A stretch of DNA of 32,282 nt, from assembly GCA_015056885.1 (NCBI GenBank), contig SVFL01000035.1:1-32282 (forward strand), in the 5' to 3' direction. How positions within the stretch are numbered: the stretch's first letter is position 1; the number at the start of each line of letters is the position of its first letter. Positions 16,503-25,380 of the stretch are shown here, piece after piece. Made by a program: the position numbers and the translations under genes. Source of the DNA: Lachnospiraceae bacterium (GTDB lineage: Bacteria > Bacillota > Clostridia > Lachnospirales > Lachnospiraceae). The notes beneath the pieces are model-generated. The model was not told the origin of the DNA and did not search any database. It saw only the letters and a list, made by a program, of their open reading frames with translations.

Positions 16503-16827
16503 TATAATAATATCTGATATAGCAATGCTTTTGGGAAAAGCGGTTGTGGCAATTTTTCTGTCGCTACTGCTCAATTATGTTTATATTGCACGGATATCCC
16601 GCCTAAAAAAGCCTTCAGATGAGGAAATGCTGGATCGTTTGCAGATTACTTGGCAAGGGGGATCGTCATCGTCCTATTCGACACTCTATTCTTACGGAAT
16701 GCAGAACTTTTCCGGTAACGTGCCGACATTGCCACAGCAACAAAAGAGGGTAAAGAATAAAAAGCGTGGAAAAGCCGGTGGTAAACGTAAACTTAGCCGT
16801 GCAGAGAGGAAAAAAAGGAATAAGTAG
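16495..16827 (+). CDS. Small membrane protein with basic tail, 110 aa
   Basis: I do not recognise the family. One membrane helix spans about residues 8-30, then a charged linker, a Ser/Tyr-rich middle (SSSSYSTLYSYG) and a strongly basic Lys/Arg end (about 80-110). The tail is probably cytoplasmic and could bind nucleic acid or acidic lipids; this is inference. ATG 16495 is chosen over GTG 16486, because AGGAGGTGA (16481-16489) lies 5 bp before the ATG. The gene overlaps the stop of the zinc-ribbon gene by 8 bp, so the two were made together. Its conserved ribosome site argues that the pair was functional recently. Confidence 0.7.
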   Translation: MPDIIISDIAMLLGKAVVAIFLSLLLNYVYIARISRLKKPSDEEMLDRLQITWQGGSSSSYSTLYSYGMQNFSGNVPTLPQQQKRVKNKKRGKAGGKRKLSRAERKKRNK

Positions 16828-16863
16828 TGTTTAGGATGTCAGAAAAAAACGAATCCAATAATC

Positions 16864-16918
16864 TTGAAGTTGAAAAAAACTCTGATTTATGATAGCATAA
16901 TAAACTGTGTGATGCTAT
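16864..16918 (+). promoter_or_regulatory. Possible ychF promoter with overlapping inverted repeat
   Basis: TTGAAG (16864-16869) and TATGAT (16888-16893) have an 18-bp spacer. ATAGCAT (16892-16898) and ATGCTAT (16912-16918) form a 7-bp inverted repeat over the expected start site, which could be an operator. Alternatively the repeat is a weak terminator of the preceding gene, since only three T follow. The rest of the 181-bp gap is AT-rich with no gene. Confidence 0.4.
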
Positions 16919-17008
16919 TTGCCAGAAATTTTAAAATAGTACACTACTCAGATTATAAAATACAAAATCCTGTAAAATTGAGGTTTACCCAAGGAGGAAT
17001 ATAGAAAT

Positions 17009-18106
17009 ATGAAATTAGGAATCGTCGGTCTCCCTAACGTGGGAAAAAGTACTCTTTTTAATTCACTGACCAAGGCAGGAGCAGAGTCTGCCAATTACCC
17101 TTTTTGTACCATTGACCCCAATGTGGGTGTGGTACCTGTTCCCGATGAGAGATTGAAGCTGTTGGGAGATATGTACAAGTCTAAGAAGGTGACTCCCGCC
17201 GTGATTGAGTTTGTGGACATTGCCGGTCTGGTAAAGGGTGCATCTCAGGGTGAAGGTCTGGGCAACCAGTTCCTTAGCAACATTCGTGAGGTGGATGCTA
17301 TTGTGCATGTGGTTCGCTGTTTTGAGGATACCAATGTGGTGCATGTAGATGGAAGCGTAGATCCTTTACGTGATATTGAGACCATCAATCTGGAGCTTAT
17401 CTTCTCCGATTTGGAGATTTTGGAGAGAAGAATTTCTAAGGTGACTAAGGCTGCCCGTATGGACAAGTCATTGGCGAAGGAAGAGGCACTGCTTGCTCGT
17501 ATTAAGGAACATCTGGAGGCAGGTAAGATGGCGAAGAGCATGGAGATTGATGATGAGGATGAGCTGGTACTTATGCGTGATTATAATCTTCTGACTTATA
17601 AGCCCGTGATTTATGCAGCAAATGTAGCAGAAGATGATTTGGCAGATGATGGTGCAGGTAATTCCATGGTTTCGGCGGTGCGTGAGTTTGCAGCAGGTGA
17701 GGAGAGCGAAGTATTCGTAATCTGTGCACAGATTGAGCAGGAGATTGCAGAGCTTGACGATGATGAGAAGGCAATGTTTTTGGAGGATTTGGGTATTTCC
17801 CAGTCCGGTCTGGATAAACTGATTGCAGCAAGCTATCGTCTGTTGGGACTTATGAGCTTCCTGACCGCAGGTGAGGATGAGACTCGTGCATGGACCATCA
17901 AAATCGGTACCAAGGCGCCTCAGGCAGCCGGTAAGATTCACTCTGACTTTGAGAGAGGCTTTATTAAGGCCGAAGTTGTGAATTATAAGGATTTGTTGGA
18001 GCATGGTTCCCTTGCAGCAGCAAGAGAGAAAGGCCTTGTGGGAATGGAAGGTAAGGAATATGTGGTTCAGGATGGAGATGTTATCCTGTTTAGATTCAAT
18101 GTGTAA
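17009..18106 (+). CDS. ychF: Redox-regulated ATPase YchF (Obg-like)
   Basis: A P-loop protein of the Obg family that binds ATP rather than GTP and associates with ribosomes; its exact role is unsettled. 365 aa, normal. G1 GLPNVGKST (residues 6-14), G2 region around [14 protein letters not shown]3 [10 protein letters not shown], and NVAE in place of NKxD at G4, the change linked to ATP use. A helical insert and a C-terminal TGS domain follow (about 280-365). AAGGAGGAA lies before the ATG. It is a single gene bounded by its own promoter region and a strong terminator. Confidence 0.97.
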   Translation: MKLGIVGLPNVGKSTLFNSLTKAGAESANYPFCTIDPNVGVVPVPDERLKLLGDMYKSKKVTPAVIEFVDIAGLVKGASQGEGLGNQFLSNIREVDAIVHVVRCFEDTNVVHVDGSVDPLRDIETINLELIFSDLEILERRISKVTKAARMDKSLAKEEALLARIKEHLEAGKMAKSMEIDDEDELVLMRDYNLLTYKPVIYAANVAEDDLADDGAGNSMVSAVREFAAGEESEVFVICAQIEQEIAELDDDEKAMFLEDLGISQSGLDKLIAASYRLLGLMSFLTAGEDETRAWTIKIGTKAPQAAGKIHSDFERGFIKAEVVNYKDLLEHGSLAAAREKGLVGMEGKEYVVQDGDVILFRFNV

Positions 18107-18131
18107 GTGGTTCGATATCCCACAAATCGAC

Positions 18132-18176
18132 AAAAAAGTTAAAAATTTCTAAAAAAATTTTAAAAAATCTTAAAAA
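18132..18176. other. Phased A-tracts, probable curved DNA
   Basis: Five runs of 5-7 A, centred near 18134, 18143, 18154, 18164 and 18174, recur about once per helical turn. That predicts intrinsic bending. The stretch lies in the 3' region of ychF, about 135 bp upstream of the dcw promoter. The segment TTTCTAAAAAAAT recurs in front of the ftsZ promoter. Confidence 0.6.
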
Positions 18177-18231
18177 GCAAATATTGTATGGGACAATCCA
18201 CCACCAAACTAGATATTGTGTTTTGATGTGT

Positions 18232-18269
18232 AAAAAGCCCTTCGCAGACCCCTGCGAAGGGCTTTTTTT
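18232..18269 (+). terminator. Strong terminator of ychF
   Basis: A perfect stem: 18232-18247 (ending CCCTTCGCAG) pairs with 18252-18267 around a 4-base loop, and seven T run from 18263 to 18269. The A-run on the 5' side makes it potentially bidirectional. It insulates the dcw cluster from ychF. Confidence 0.95.
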
Positions 18270-18304
18270 GCACTATTTTGCCTAATTTAGCCATTTATTT
18301 TTAC

Positions 18305-18333
18305 TTGCCAAATCCCTATTTTTGTATTAGAAT
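18305..18333 (+). promoter_or_regulatory. Main dcw (mraZ) promoter
   Basis: TTGCCA (18305-18310) and TAGAAT (18328-18333) with a 17-bp spacer. Transcription would begin near 18340, exactly where the MraZ boxes start. The leader is about 108 nt long. Confidence 0.75.
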
Positions 18334-18340
18334 CAATATA

Positions 18341-18380
18341 AAAGTGGGGAAAAGTGGAGGGAAGTGAAACAAAGTGGGGG
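18341..18380 (+). promoter_or_regulatory. MraZ operator: four AAAGTG boxes at 10-bp spacing
   Basis: Boxes start at 18341 (AAAGTGGGGA), 18351 (AAAGTGGAGG), 18361 (GAAGTGAAAC) and 18371 (AAAGTGGGGG). Three carry AAAGTGG and one is GAAGTGA. Tandem GTG-containing repeats with 10-bp periodicity just downstream of the promoter are the known target of MraZ, which binds as a ring and represses or tunes its own operon. The mraZ gene follows 67 bp later. GGGATT/AATCCC (18378-18383/18393-18398) could form a small leader hairpin. Confidence 0.88.
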
Positions 18381-18447
18381 ATTTGGTGGCAGAATCCCAT
18401 AAACACTTCCACTGTGTGGCAGCCCCGTCTTTAAGGTGGTGATTGTT

Positions 18448-18879
18448 ATGTTCATGAGTGAGTACAATCATACGATTGATGCGAAAGGCAGGTTGATTAT
18501 TCCTTCAAAGTTCCGCGAAGTTCTGGGAGATGAATTTGTGGTTTCAAAGGGAATGGACGGCTGCTTATTTGTGTATGCCAATGACGACTGGCAAGCTTTT
18601 GAACAGAAACTGACTTCACTGCCACTTATTAACAAACAAGCAAGAAATTTCTCTCGTTTCTTCCTGGCTGGCGCAGCCACGGTAGAACTGGACAAACAGG
18701 GAAGAATACTTTTACCGGCATCTTTAAGAGAATTTGCTGAGTTGGAAAAGGATGTTGTTTTGGTTGGCGTAGGAAGCCGTATCGAAATATGGAACAAAGA
18801 GAAATATGAAGACATGGGTGAAGATATGGATATGGATGATATTGCCGCAGCCATGGAAGAACTTGGTCTTACCATTTAA
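18448..18879 (+). CDS. mraZ: Transcriptional regulator MraZ
   Basis: DNA-binding regulator of the dcw cluster, with a SpoVT/AbrB-like swapped-hairpin fold assembled into an oligomeric ring. 143 aa, the standard size. Both half-domains keep the DxxxR core: [14 protein letters not shown] near residues 11-24 and [14 protein letters not shown] near 84-97. ATG 18448 gives the typical [15 protein letters not shown] start. AAGGTGGTG (18433-18441) lies 6 bp upstream, and the in-frame GTG 18436 falls inside that site. It is the first gene of the operon and sits just below its own boxes, so autoregulation is expected. Confidence 0.97.
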   Translation: MFMSEYNHTIDAKGRLIIPSKFREVLGDEFVVSKGMDGCLFVYANDDWQAFEQKLTSLPLINKQARNFSRFFLAGAATVELDKQGRILLPASLREFAELEKDVVLVGVGSRIEIWNKEKYEDMGEDMDMDDIAAAMEELGLTI

Positions 18880-18893
18880 CGCCGGAGGGGCAT

Positions 18894-19826
18894 ATGGAAT
18901 TTAATCACTACTCTGTGCTTCTTGCGGAGACAATTGAACAATTGAATATCAAGCCGGATGGAATCTATATGGATGGTACTCTTGGCGGGGGCGGACATGC
19001 CAGTGAGGTGTGTAAGCGTCTTACAACAGGACATTTTTACGGATTCGATCAAGACGATGCGGCGATTGCAGCTGCGGGAGAGCGACTTGCGCCTTTTGGA
19101 GACCGCGTTACCATTATTCGCAACAATTACTGCAATGCAAAGGCAGCTCTTGCGGAATTGGGAATTAAGGGTGTGGATGGTATCGTCCTTGATTTGGGCG
19201 TGTCCTCATATCAGTTAGATACAGAGGAGAGAGGTTTTTCCTATCGCTATGATGCGCCTCTTGATATGCGAATGGATCGCAGACAATCCCTTACTGCGAG
19301 AGATATTGTGAATGATTATTCAGAATCAGAATTGTTTCGGATGATTCGGGATTACGGCGAGGATCGCTTCGCCAAAAATATAGCGAAACATATTGTACAG
19401 GCAAGAGCGGACAAGCCTATTGAGACAACGTTTGAACTCAATGAGATTATCAAGGCTGCGATTCCGGCTAAGATGCGTCAAAACGGACATCCGTCCAAGC
19501 AGACGTTTCAGGCAATCCGCATCGCTTGTAACAGGGAGCTTGAAGTGCTTCGCAATTCGTTGGAGGATTTTATCGGATTGTTGAATCCGGGTGGAAGACT
19601 TTGTATTATTACATTCCATTCCTTAGAAGACAGAATTGTGAAAAATGCATTCAAGGAGGCTGAAAATCCCTGTACTTGTCCTCCGGAGTTCCCGGTGTGT
19701 GTATGCGGTAGGGAAGCATTGGGAAACTGTACGACAAGAAAGCCTATTTTGCCTTCGGCAAAGGAACTTGAGGAGAATAGTCGCTCTAAAAGTGCCAAGC
19801 TTCGCGTGTTTGCGAAAAAAGAATAG
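18894..19826 (+). CDS. rsmH: 16S rRNA (cytosine-1402-N4) methyltransferase RsmH
   Basis: Adds the N4 methyl on a decoding-centre cytosine of 16S rRNA. 310 aa, normal length. SAM-binding motif [11 protein letters not shown] near residues 27-37, then [10 protein letters not shown] and DMRMDRRQ. The conserved end includes [12 protein letters not shown] and KPILPS. GGAGGGG lies 3 bp before the ATG, 14 bp after mraZ. It is the usual second gene of the cluster. Confidence 0.97.
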   Translation: MEFNHYSVLLAETIEQLNIKPDGIYMDGTLGGGGHASEVCKRLTTGHFYGFDQDDAAIAAAGERLAPFGDRVTIIRNNYCNAKAALAELGIKGVDGIVLDLGVSSYQLDTEERGFSYRYDAPLDMRMDRRQSLTARDIVNDYSESELFRMIRDYGEDRFAKNIAKHIVQARADKPIETTFELNEIIKAAIPAKMRQNGHPSKQTFQAIRIACNRELEVLRNSLEDFIGLLNPGGRLCIITFHSLEDRIVKNAFKEAENPCTCPPEFPVCVCGREALGNCTTRKPILPSAKELEENSRSKSAKLRVFAKKE

Positions 19827-19883
19827 TATCGCACGGGTTGGAATCTGTGCGAAGAGAAGTAATAGAATGGAGTAATATGGATT

Positions 19884-20402
19884 ATGGCACAGAGAACAAC
19901 AGGGAATGTATCCCGCAATACAACAAACAGAACAACTTCAAACAGAACAAATGTGAATGGAAGAACTGCTGCAAGAGGCAATCTGTATGTTTATGATAAT
20001 ACGGCACGTCAGTTGGATGTCAGAAGACAGTTGCAGGAGGCTCCCAAAAAGCAGCTTAGCAATGAGACTCGTAAGAACCGTGACAAGGCCCATCATATGA
20101 ATCCCGGTTATGTATTTTTCCTGTTAGGAGCAGTATGTATCTGCGCAATTGTACTGATTAATTATGTGCAGCTGCAGTCAGAGATTACTGCTACCGTAAA
20201 GCAGATTTCCACCATGGAAAGCCAGTTGAATACCATGCGTTTAACAAATGATGAAAATTATAATCGCGTTGTAAGTAATGTGGATTTGGAGGAAGTACGT
20301 AAGATTGCCATCGGTGAATTGGGAATGACCTATGCCAAAGAGGGTCAGATTATCACATATGAAAACGCAGGAAGTGACTATATGCGTCGTGTGAGTGAAT
20401 AG
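19884..20402 (+). CDS. ftsL: FtsL/DivIC-like cell-division protein
   Basis: A bitopic membrane protein that joins the septal complex with DivIB and the PBPs. 172 aa: an unusually long cytoplasmic part (1-75) rich in Thr, Asn and Arg, one membrane helix (about 76-95), then an extracellular coiled coil (about 96-135) and a short tail. Sequence conservation in this family is low; the call rests on position between rsmH and a PBP, topology and coiled coil. GGAG (19867-19870) lies about 13 bp before the ATG, a long spacing, so expression may be limited. Confidence 0.8.
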   Translation: MAQRTTGNVSRNTTNRTTSNRTNVNGRTAARGNLYVYDNTARQLDVRRQLQEAPKKQLSNETRKNRDKAHHMNPGYVFFLLGAVCICAIVLINYVQLQSEITATVKQISTMESQLNTMRLTNDENYNRVVSNVDLEEVRKIAIGELGMTYAKEGQIITYENAGSDYMRRVSE

Positions 20403-20417
20403 AAAGGCAGATAACCG

Positions 20418-22568
20418 ATGAAGGAAACAAAAACAAAAAAATTTACTTCGAAAATGCAAAAAAAGCTGGTGGTACTGTTCTTATTTGTACTGCTGGCTTT
20501 TGCAGGATTGGGTGTCAGACTGTTTTATCTGGTAAAGGAGAACGAAACTACTTATCAGAAGCAGGTTTTGTCACAGCAGATTAGTGATTCCAGAACGATT
20601 CCTTTTAGACGCGGAGATATTGTAGACGCAAAGGGAACCACTCTTGCAACCAGTGAAAAAGTATATAATTTGCAGATTGATGCTTATATTATGCAGGATA
20701 GAGACGACTATCTGGAGCCTACGCTTCAGGCGCTGGCAACACATTTCCCTGATCTTAATATTTCGGAAATCAGACAGTTTGTGGTGACCCATCCGGAGTC
20801 CCGTTATTATATTGCACTTAGACAGCTGACCTTTGATGAAATCAGTGGATTTAAGAATGCTCAGGCAGAAAACAGTAAGATTCAGGGTGTCTATTTTGAA
20901 GAGGAATATAAGCGAGTATATCCCGGAGGTTCATTGGCTGCGGATGTTATCGGTTTTACCCGCTCTGATAATGAAGGTCTGTATGGTCTGGAGGAGTATT
21001 ATAATGATACCTTGAACGGTACTCCCGGAAGAGAGTATGGTTACCTCAATGATACAGATGAGGTGCAGCGTACGGTAAAACAGGCTGTCAATGGTAATAC
21101 CTTGCATTCTACCATCGACAGTAATATTCAGAGTATTGTAGAAAAATATTTAAGAGAGTTCAACGACTCGCGCAAAAATCTGGTTCATGACGGTAATGGT
21201 GCTGAAAATGTGGGTTGTATTGTGATGAAGGTGGATACCGGCGAAATCCTTGCTATGGCAAGTTATCCTACCTTTGATTTGAATGATACCAAAAATACAC
21301 AGGCGCTCATTGGAAGTCCTATGATTGAGCAGTATGTAAATGCGAATGGCTATACCATTTATAATAATACCCATACCCCTATTACGCAGGAGGTATTGGA
21401 TGCCATGCCGGAGGAAGATGTACTTCTGAATCTGAATAATTTGTGGAAAAATTTTTGTATTGCAAATACCTATGAACCCGGTTCTACAGCAAAACCCTTT
21501 ACAGTAGCGGCGGCATTAGAGACCGGTAAGATTCTCCCGGAAGATACATATGAGTGTTATGGATCTTTGGAAGTAGGCGGACATACCATTAAATGTCATA
21601 CCAAGGGTGGTGAAGGTCTTGTTACGGTTCAGGATTCTATTGCATGGTCCTGTAATGTGGCACTTATGAAAATTGCAGCAAGTCTTGGTAAAGAGGAGTT
21701 TGCGGAGTTTCAGAAAAACTTTAATTTTGGATTAAAGACTAATATTGATCTGGCTGGTGAGTCCAGAACCGCAAACCTTCTGTTCCCTGTGGAGAATATG
21801 AAACCTGCGGATTTGGCTACTAACAGTTTCGGACAGAACTTTAATGTTACCATGATTCAGATGATTACGGGATACTGTTCTTTAATTAATGGCGGATATT
21901 ACTATGAGCCTCATATTGTTAATAAGATTACCAACTCCAACGGAGATGTGGTGGAGAACATTGAGCCCAGAGTATTGAAACAGACCGTTTCTGAGTCCAC
22001 GTCCGAACTTATCAGACAGTATACCCGTGCGGTTGTTATGGAGGAAGGTGGTTCCAGAAGAACCGGTAAAACAGCCCGTCCTGCCGGTTATGCAATCGGC
22101 GGTAAGACCGGAACGGCGGAGACTTTGCCCAGAGATAACGGTCAGTATGTAGTTTCCTTTATCGGTCATGCTCCTGCAGATGACCCGGAAATTGCAATTT
22201 ATGTAGTGGTAGACAGAGCCAATGCGGTGGCGCAGGATGATGCGAAGTTTGCTACTGGAATTGTGCGTAATGTTTTGACAGAGATTCTTCCTTACCTGAA
22301 TATTTTTATGACGGAGGAACTTTCTGAGAAAGAGTTAGCGGAGCTTGCGGAGAAAGAACTTGCTGTGACCACCATGTATGCAGAACAGCTTGAGGAGGAA
22401 AAGCGCAAGGAATTAGAGGAAGCAAAGGCTGAGATGGCGGTGAGAGATGAAGGTCTTGACCCTAATATCGGAGATCAGCCGGGAGAGAGCGATATCCTTG
22501 GAGATAGTCCTAACAATCCGAATCTGTCAGGTGATGAGCAGATTCAGGACAGTGGCGACAAGCCATAA
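20418..22568 (+). CDS. Class B penicillin-binding protein (FtsI/SpoVD-like), first copy
   Basis: A septal transpeptidase that cross-links stem peptides outside the membrane. 716 aa. A short basic cytoplasmic part, membrane helix about 17-36, a dimerisation domain (about 55-240), then the transpeptidase domain with STAK (catalytic Ser356), SCN (411-413) and KTG (563-565). No PASTA domains. After the fold, residues about 630-716 form a highly charged Glu/Lys-rich helix-like stretch and then a Gly/Pro/Asp-rich tail, a clade-specific extension. It starts 15 bp after ftsL with AAAGG upstream. Whether it serves vegetative division or sporulation cannot be decided from sequence. Confidence 0.93.
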   Translation: MKETKTKKFTSKMQKKLVVLFLFVLLAFAGLGVRLFYLVKENETTYQKQVLSQQISDSRTIPFRRGDIVDAKGTTLATSEKVYNLQIDAYIMQDRDDYLEPTLQALATHFPDLNISEIRQFVVTHPESRYYIALRQLTFDEISGFKNAQAENSKIQGVYFEEEYKRVYPGGSLAADVIGFTRSDNEGLYGLEEYYNDTLNGTPGREYGYLNDTDEVQRTVKQAVNGNTLHSTIDSNIQSIVEKYLREFNDSRKNLVHDGNGAENVGCIVMKVDTGEILAMASYPTFDLNDTKNTQALIGSPMIEQYVNANGYTIYNNTHTPITQEVLDAMPEEDVLLNLNNLWKNFCIANTYEPGSTAKPFTVAAALETGKILPEDTYECYGSLEVGGHTIKCHTKGGEGLVTVQDSIAWSCNVALMKIAASLGKEEFAEFQKNFNFGLKTNIDLAGESRTANLLFPVENMKPADLATNSFGQNFNVTMIQMITGYCSLINGGYYYEPHIVNKITNSNGDVVENIEPRVLKQTVSESTSELIRQYTRAVVMEEGGSRRTGKTARPAGYAIGGKTGTAETLPRDNGQYVVSFIGHAPADDPEIAIYVVVDRANAVAQDDAKFATGIVRNVLTEILPYLNIFMTEELSEKELAELAEKELAVTTMYAEQLEEEKRKELEEAKAEMAVRDEGLDPNIGDQPGESDILGDSPNNPNLSGDEQIQDSGDKP

Positions 22569-22607
22569 CAAAAGCATTGTTTTACAGTAGATAAAACAAA
22601 CAGTCAT

Positions 22608-22656
22608 AACCTCATAAAACTGGGAATACAGTATAAAAACCCTGTTTTATGAGGTT
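22608..22656 (+). promoter_or_regulatory. Hairpin covering the ribosome site of the second PBP
   Basis: AACCTCATAAAAC (22608-22620) pairs perfectly, 13 bp, with 22644-22656. The 3' arm contains GAGG (22651-22654), the ribosome site 6 bp before ATG 22661. The loop is 23 nt. The structure would hide the site. It could act as a translational switch, limit the second PBP relative to the first, or be a weak terminator, since only two T follow the stem before GT. Confidence 0.65.
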
Positions 22657-22660
22657 TTGT

Positions 22661-24391
22661 ATGCAATATAATCATATTTACCATCGGAAAAAGATAACGG
22701 CACTTTTCTTTATATTGACCATTGCTTTTGTACTTCTTTTAGGCAGACTTGTGTATCTGATGGTCTGGAGATCGGAGCATTATGCAGCCTTGGCTACAGA
22801 GCTTCATGAACGTGAGCGAAGTATTAAAGCGGCAAGAGGACAGATTCTGGACAGAAACGGTGTGGTGTTGGCTGACAATAAGACGGTTTGTACCATTTCT
22901 GTAATTTATAATCAGATACAGGACCCGGAGGAAGTAATACAGGTATTGTCTAAGGAATTGGATATGTCTGAGGATGCTGTACGCAAGAAAGTGGAAAAAT
23001 ATTCTTCCATGGAGCGTGTGAAAAGCAATGTGGATAAGGCTGTCGGGGACCGTATCCGGGAATATGATTTGCCCGGAGTAAAGGTAGACGAGGACTACAA
23101 GCGCTATTATCCATATGGTGAACTGGCCAGTAAGGTTTTAGGTTTCACAGGAGCAGATAATCAGGGAATTGTAGGGCTTGAAGTGGTTTATGAGGAATAT
23201 TTGAAGGGAGAGGCCGGCACCATTCTGACGGTGACAGATGCTTCCGGTATCGAAGTGGAGCGTATGGGAGAGCATAGAATTGAACCTGTCCCCGGCAATA
23301 ATCTGCGGATTAGTCTTGATCGAAATATTCAGGAGTATGCTACGCAACTGGCTGTGCAGGCTATGGAGACTAAGGAGGCTGAGAGTGTCAGTATCTTAGT
23401 AATGAATCCCCAAAATGGTGAGATTTATGCAATGGTAAATGTACCGGAATTTGATTTAAACAGTCCTTATGAACTTCCGGAAGGGATGCCGGAAAATATT
23501 TCTTCTGAGGAAAAACAAAATCTGCTTAACAACATTTGGAGAAACGGCTGTATCAATGATACTTATGAGCCGGGTTCCACATTTAAGATAATAACCGCTG
23601 CAGCGGGGCTGGAATCCGGCGTGGTGACCCCGGAGAGTTCTTTTTCCTGTCCCGGTTTTATTGTGGTGGATGACCGCAAAATCCGTTGTCACAAGGTGGC
23701 CGGTCATGGTAGTGAGGACTTTACTCATGCCACCATGAATTCCTGTAACCCCGTTTTTATTACAGTTGGTCTTCGAATGGGGGTAGCCGGATATTATGAA
23801 TATTTTGAGAAGTTTGGATTGAAGCAAAAGACAGGGGTCGATTTGCCGGGAGAGGCCGGTACCATCATGCACAAGATGGAGGATATGGGGAATGTGGAGC
23901 TTGCTATCGTATCCTTTGGCCAGTCCTTTCAGATTACGCCGATTCAACTTCTGACAACAGCGTCTTCCATCATAAACGGGGGAAGACGTGTGACGCCTCA
24001 TTTAGGCATGGAAGCTCTTGACAGCGATGGAAATGTGGTGGAAACCTTTACGTATCCTGTGACCGAAGGAATTGTGTCAGAACAAACCAGTGCAACCATG
24101 AGAGAAATTCTGGAGCTTGTGGTCAGTGAAGGCGGTGGTATCAATGGCAAGGTGGAAGGGTATCGTGTGGGCGGTAAAACGGCAACCAGCCAGACACTGC
24201 CCAGAGGTACCGGACGTTATATTGCCTCTTTTGTGGGCTTTGCACCAGCGGACAATCCACAGGTGATTGCGATTGCAATTGTCACCCATCCAAAGGGTGT
24301 ATATTATGGCGGACAGGTGTCTGCGCCGATTATTCGGCAGCTTTTTGAAAATATTCTTCCGTATTTGGGAATAATGGAGTATAATCAATGA
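22661..24391 (+). CDS. Class B penicillin-binding protein (SpoVD/FtsI-like), second copy
   Basis: A second septal-type transpeptidase of about 576 aa. Basic start, membrane helix (about 13-33), dimerisation domain, then STFK (Ser306), SCN (361-363) and, at 506-508, KTA instead of the almost invariant KTG (GGKTATSQ). It lacks PASTA domains. ATG 22661 is preferred over ATG 22649 because GAGG sits 6 bp upstream. That ribosome site is buried in a hairpin. Only 92 bp separate it from the first PBP. The two are divergent paralogues, not a recent duplication. One may be specific for sporulation, as SpoVD is in Bacillus. Its stop overlaps the mraY start. Confidence 0.92.
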   Translation: MQYNHIYHRKKITALFFILTIAFVLLLGRLVYLMVWRSEHYAALATELHERERSIKAARGQILDRNGVVLADNKTVCTISVIYNQIQDPEEVIQVLSKELDMSEDAVRKKVEKYSSMERVKSNVDKAVGDRIREYDLPGVKVDEDYKRYYPYGELASKVLGFTGADNQGIVGLEVVYEEYLKGEAGTILTVTDASGIEVERMGEHRIEPVPGNNLRISLDRNIQEYATQLAVQAMETKEAESVSILVMNPQNGEIYAMVNVPEFDLNSPYELPEGMPENISSEEKQNLLNNIWRNGCINDTYEPGSTFKIITAAAGLESGVVTPESSFSCPGFIVVDDRKIRCHKVAGHGSEDFTHATMNSCNPVFITVGLRMGVAGYYEYFEKFGLKQKTGVDLPGEAGTIMHKMEDMGNVELAIVSFGQSFQITPIQLLTTASSIINGGRRVTPHLGMEALDSDGNVVETFTYPVTEGIVSEQTSATMREILELVVSEGGGINGKVEGYRVGGKTATSQTLPRGTGRYIASFVGFAPADNPQVIAIAIVTHPKGVYYGGQVSAPIIRQLFENILPYLGIMEYNQ

Positions 24392-25353
24392 TGGAGAGCA
24401 TTTGGGGTCTGATAGGAGCTGTGTTGGCATCCTTTGTAATTACTGCTGTGGGAGGGCCTGTAATCATACCATTTCTGCGGAGATTAAAATGTGGTCAGAC
24501 GGTTCGGGATGATGGTCCGAGCTCTCATTTGAAAAAGGACGGAACACCCACTATGGGTGGATTGCTCATATTGTTTGGTGTGGTGGTTGTTTCGATTTTT
24601 TTCCTCGACAGCAGTCCTGAGATTATGCCGGTGTTATTTATGACACTGGGTTTTGGTCTGATTGGATTTATAGACGATTATATTAAGGTTGTGTGCAGGC
24701 GGTCGATGGGGCTTAGAGCATGGCAGAAGCTGGCACTACAATTGATTGTGACGGGTTTGTTTGTCCGATATTTATACGATTATACAGATGTAACACTGGC
24801 CATGGAAATTCCCGGAATACAGGGGATGTGGCTTGATTTGGGGATATGGAATGTTGTGGTTTTGTTTGTGGTGGTGCTTGGAACCGTAAACGGCACAAAT
24901 CTCACAGATGGACTTGACGGATTGGCGGGAAGTGTTACTATGATAGTTGCGGTATTTTTTGCAGTGGTTGCAATTGGACACCGCAACGGTATTGCTCCCA
25001 TTGCCTGTGCAGTGGTAGGCGCTTTGATGGGATTTTTGCTGTTTAATGCACATCCGGCAGCAGTGTTTATGGGAGATACGGGTTCCCTTGCATTGGGAGG
25101 ATTTGTGGCAGCCTGTGGGTATCTGTTGGAAATGCCTTTATACATAGCGATTGTGGGTATTGTATACCTGGTGGAAACCGGGACAGTGATGCTGCAGGTA
25201 GTTTATTTCAAACTGACAGGTGGGAAAAGACTGTTTAAAATGGCGCCCCTGCACCATCATTTTGAGCTGTGCGGATGGTCGGAGACAGCCATAGTGAGGA
25301 TGTTTACAATTGTGACTGCGCTCATGTGTCTGTTGGCATTATTTATCATGTGA
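24388..25353 (+). CDS. mraY: Phospho-MurNAc-pentapeptide transferase MraY
   Basis: Integral membrane enzyme that joins UDP-MurNAc-pentapeptide to undecaprenyl phosphate, making lipid I. 321 aa with about ten membrane helices, the normal size. Motifs: HLKKDGTPTMGG (cytoplasmic loop), the DDYIK aspartates, TDGLDGLAG, MGDTGSLALGG and APLHHHFELCG. The start overlaps the PBP stop (ATGATG). GGAG lies 9 bp upstream. Confidence 0.97.
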   Translation: MMESIWGLIGAVLASFVITAVGGPVIIPFLRRLKCGQTVRDDGPSSHLKKDGTPTMGGLLILFGVVVVSIFFLDSSPEIMPVLFMTLGFGLIGFIDDYIKVVCRRSMGLRAWQKLALQLIVTGLFVRYLYDYTDVTLAMEIPGIQGMWLDLGIWNVVVLFVVVLGTVNGTNLTDGLDGLAGSVTMIVAVFFAVVAIGHRNGIAPIACAVVGALMGFLLFNAHPAAVFMGDTGSLALGGFVAACGYLLEMPLYIAIVGIVYLVETGTVMLQVVYFKLTGGKRLFKMAPLHHHFELCGWSETAIVRMFTIVTALMCLLALFIM

Positions 25354-25380
25354 GTGCATTGGAATAAAAGGAGGATGAAG

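Noticed and set aside
18184..18215. Promoter for a short RNA ending at the ychF terminator
   Set aside because: TTGTAT and TAGATA are 20 bp apart, too long for confident promoter assignment.
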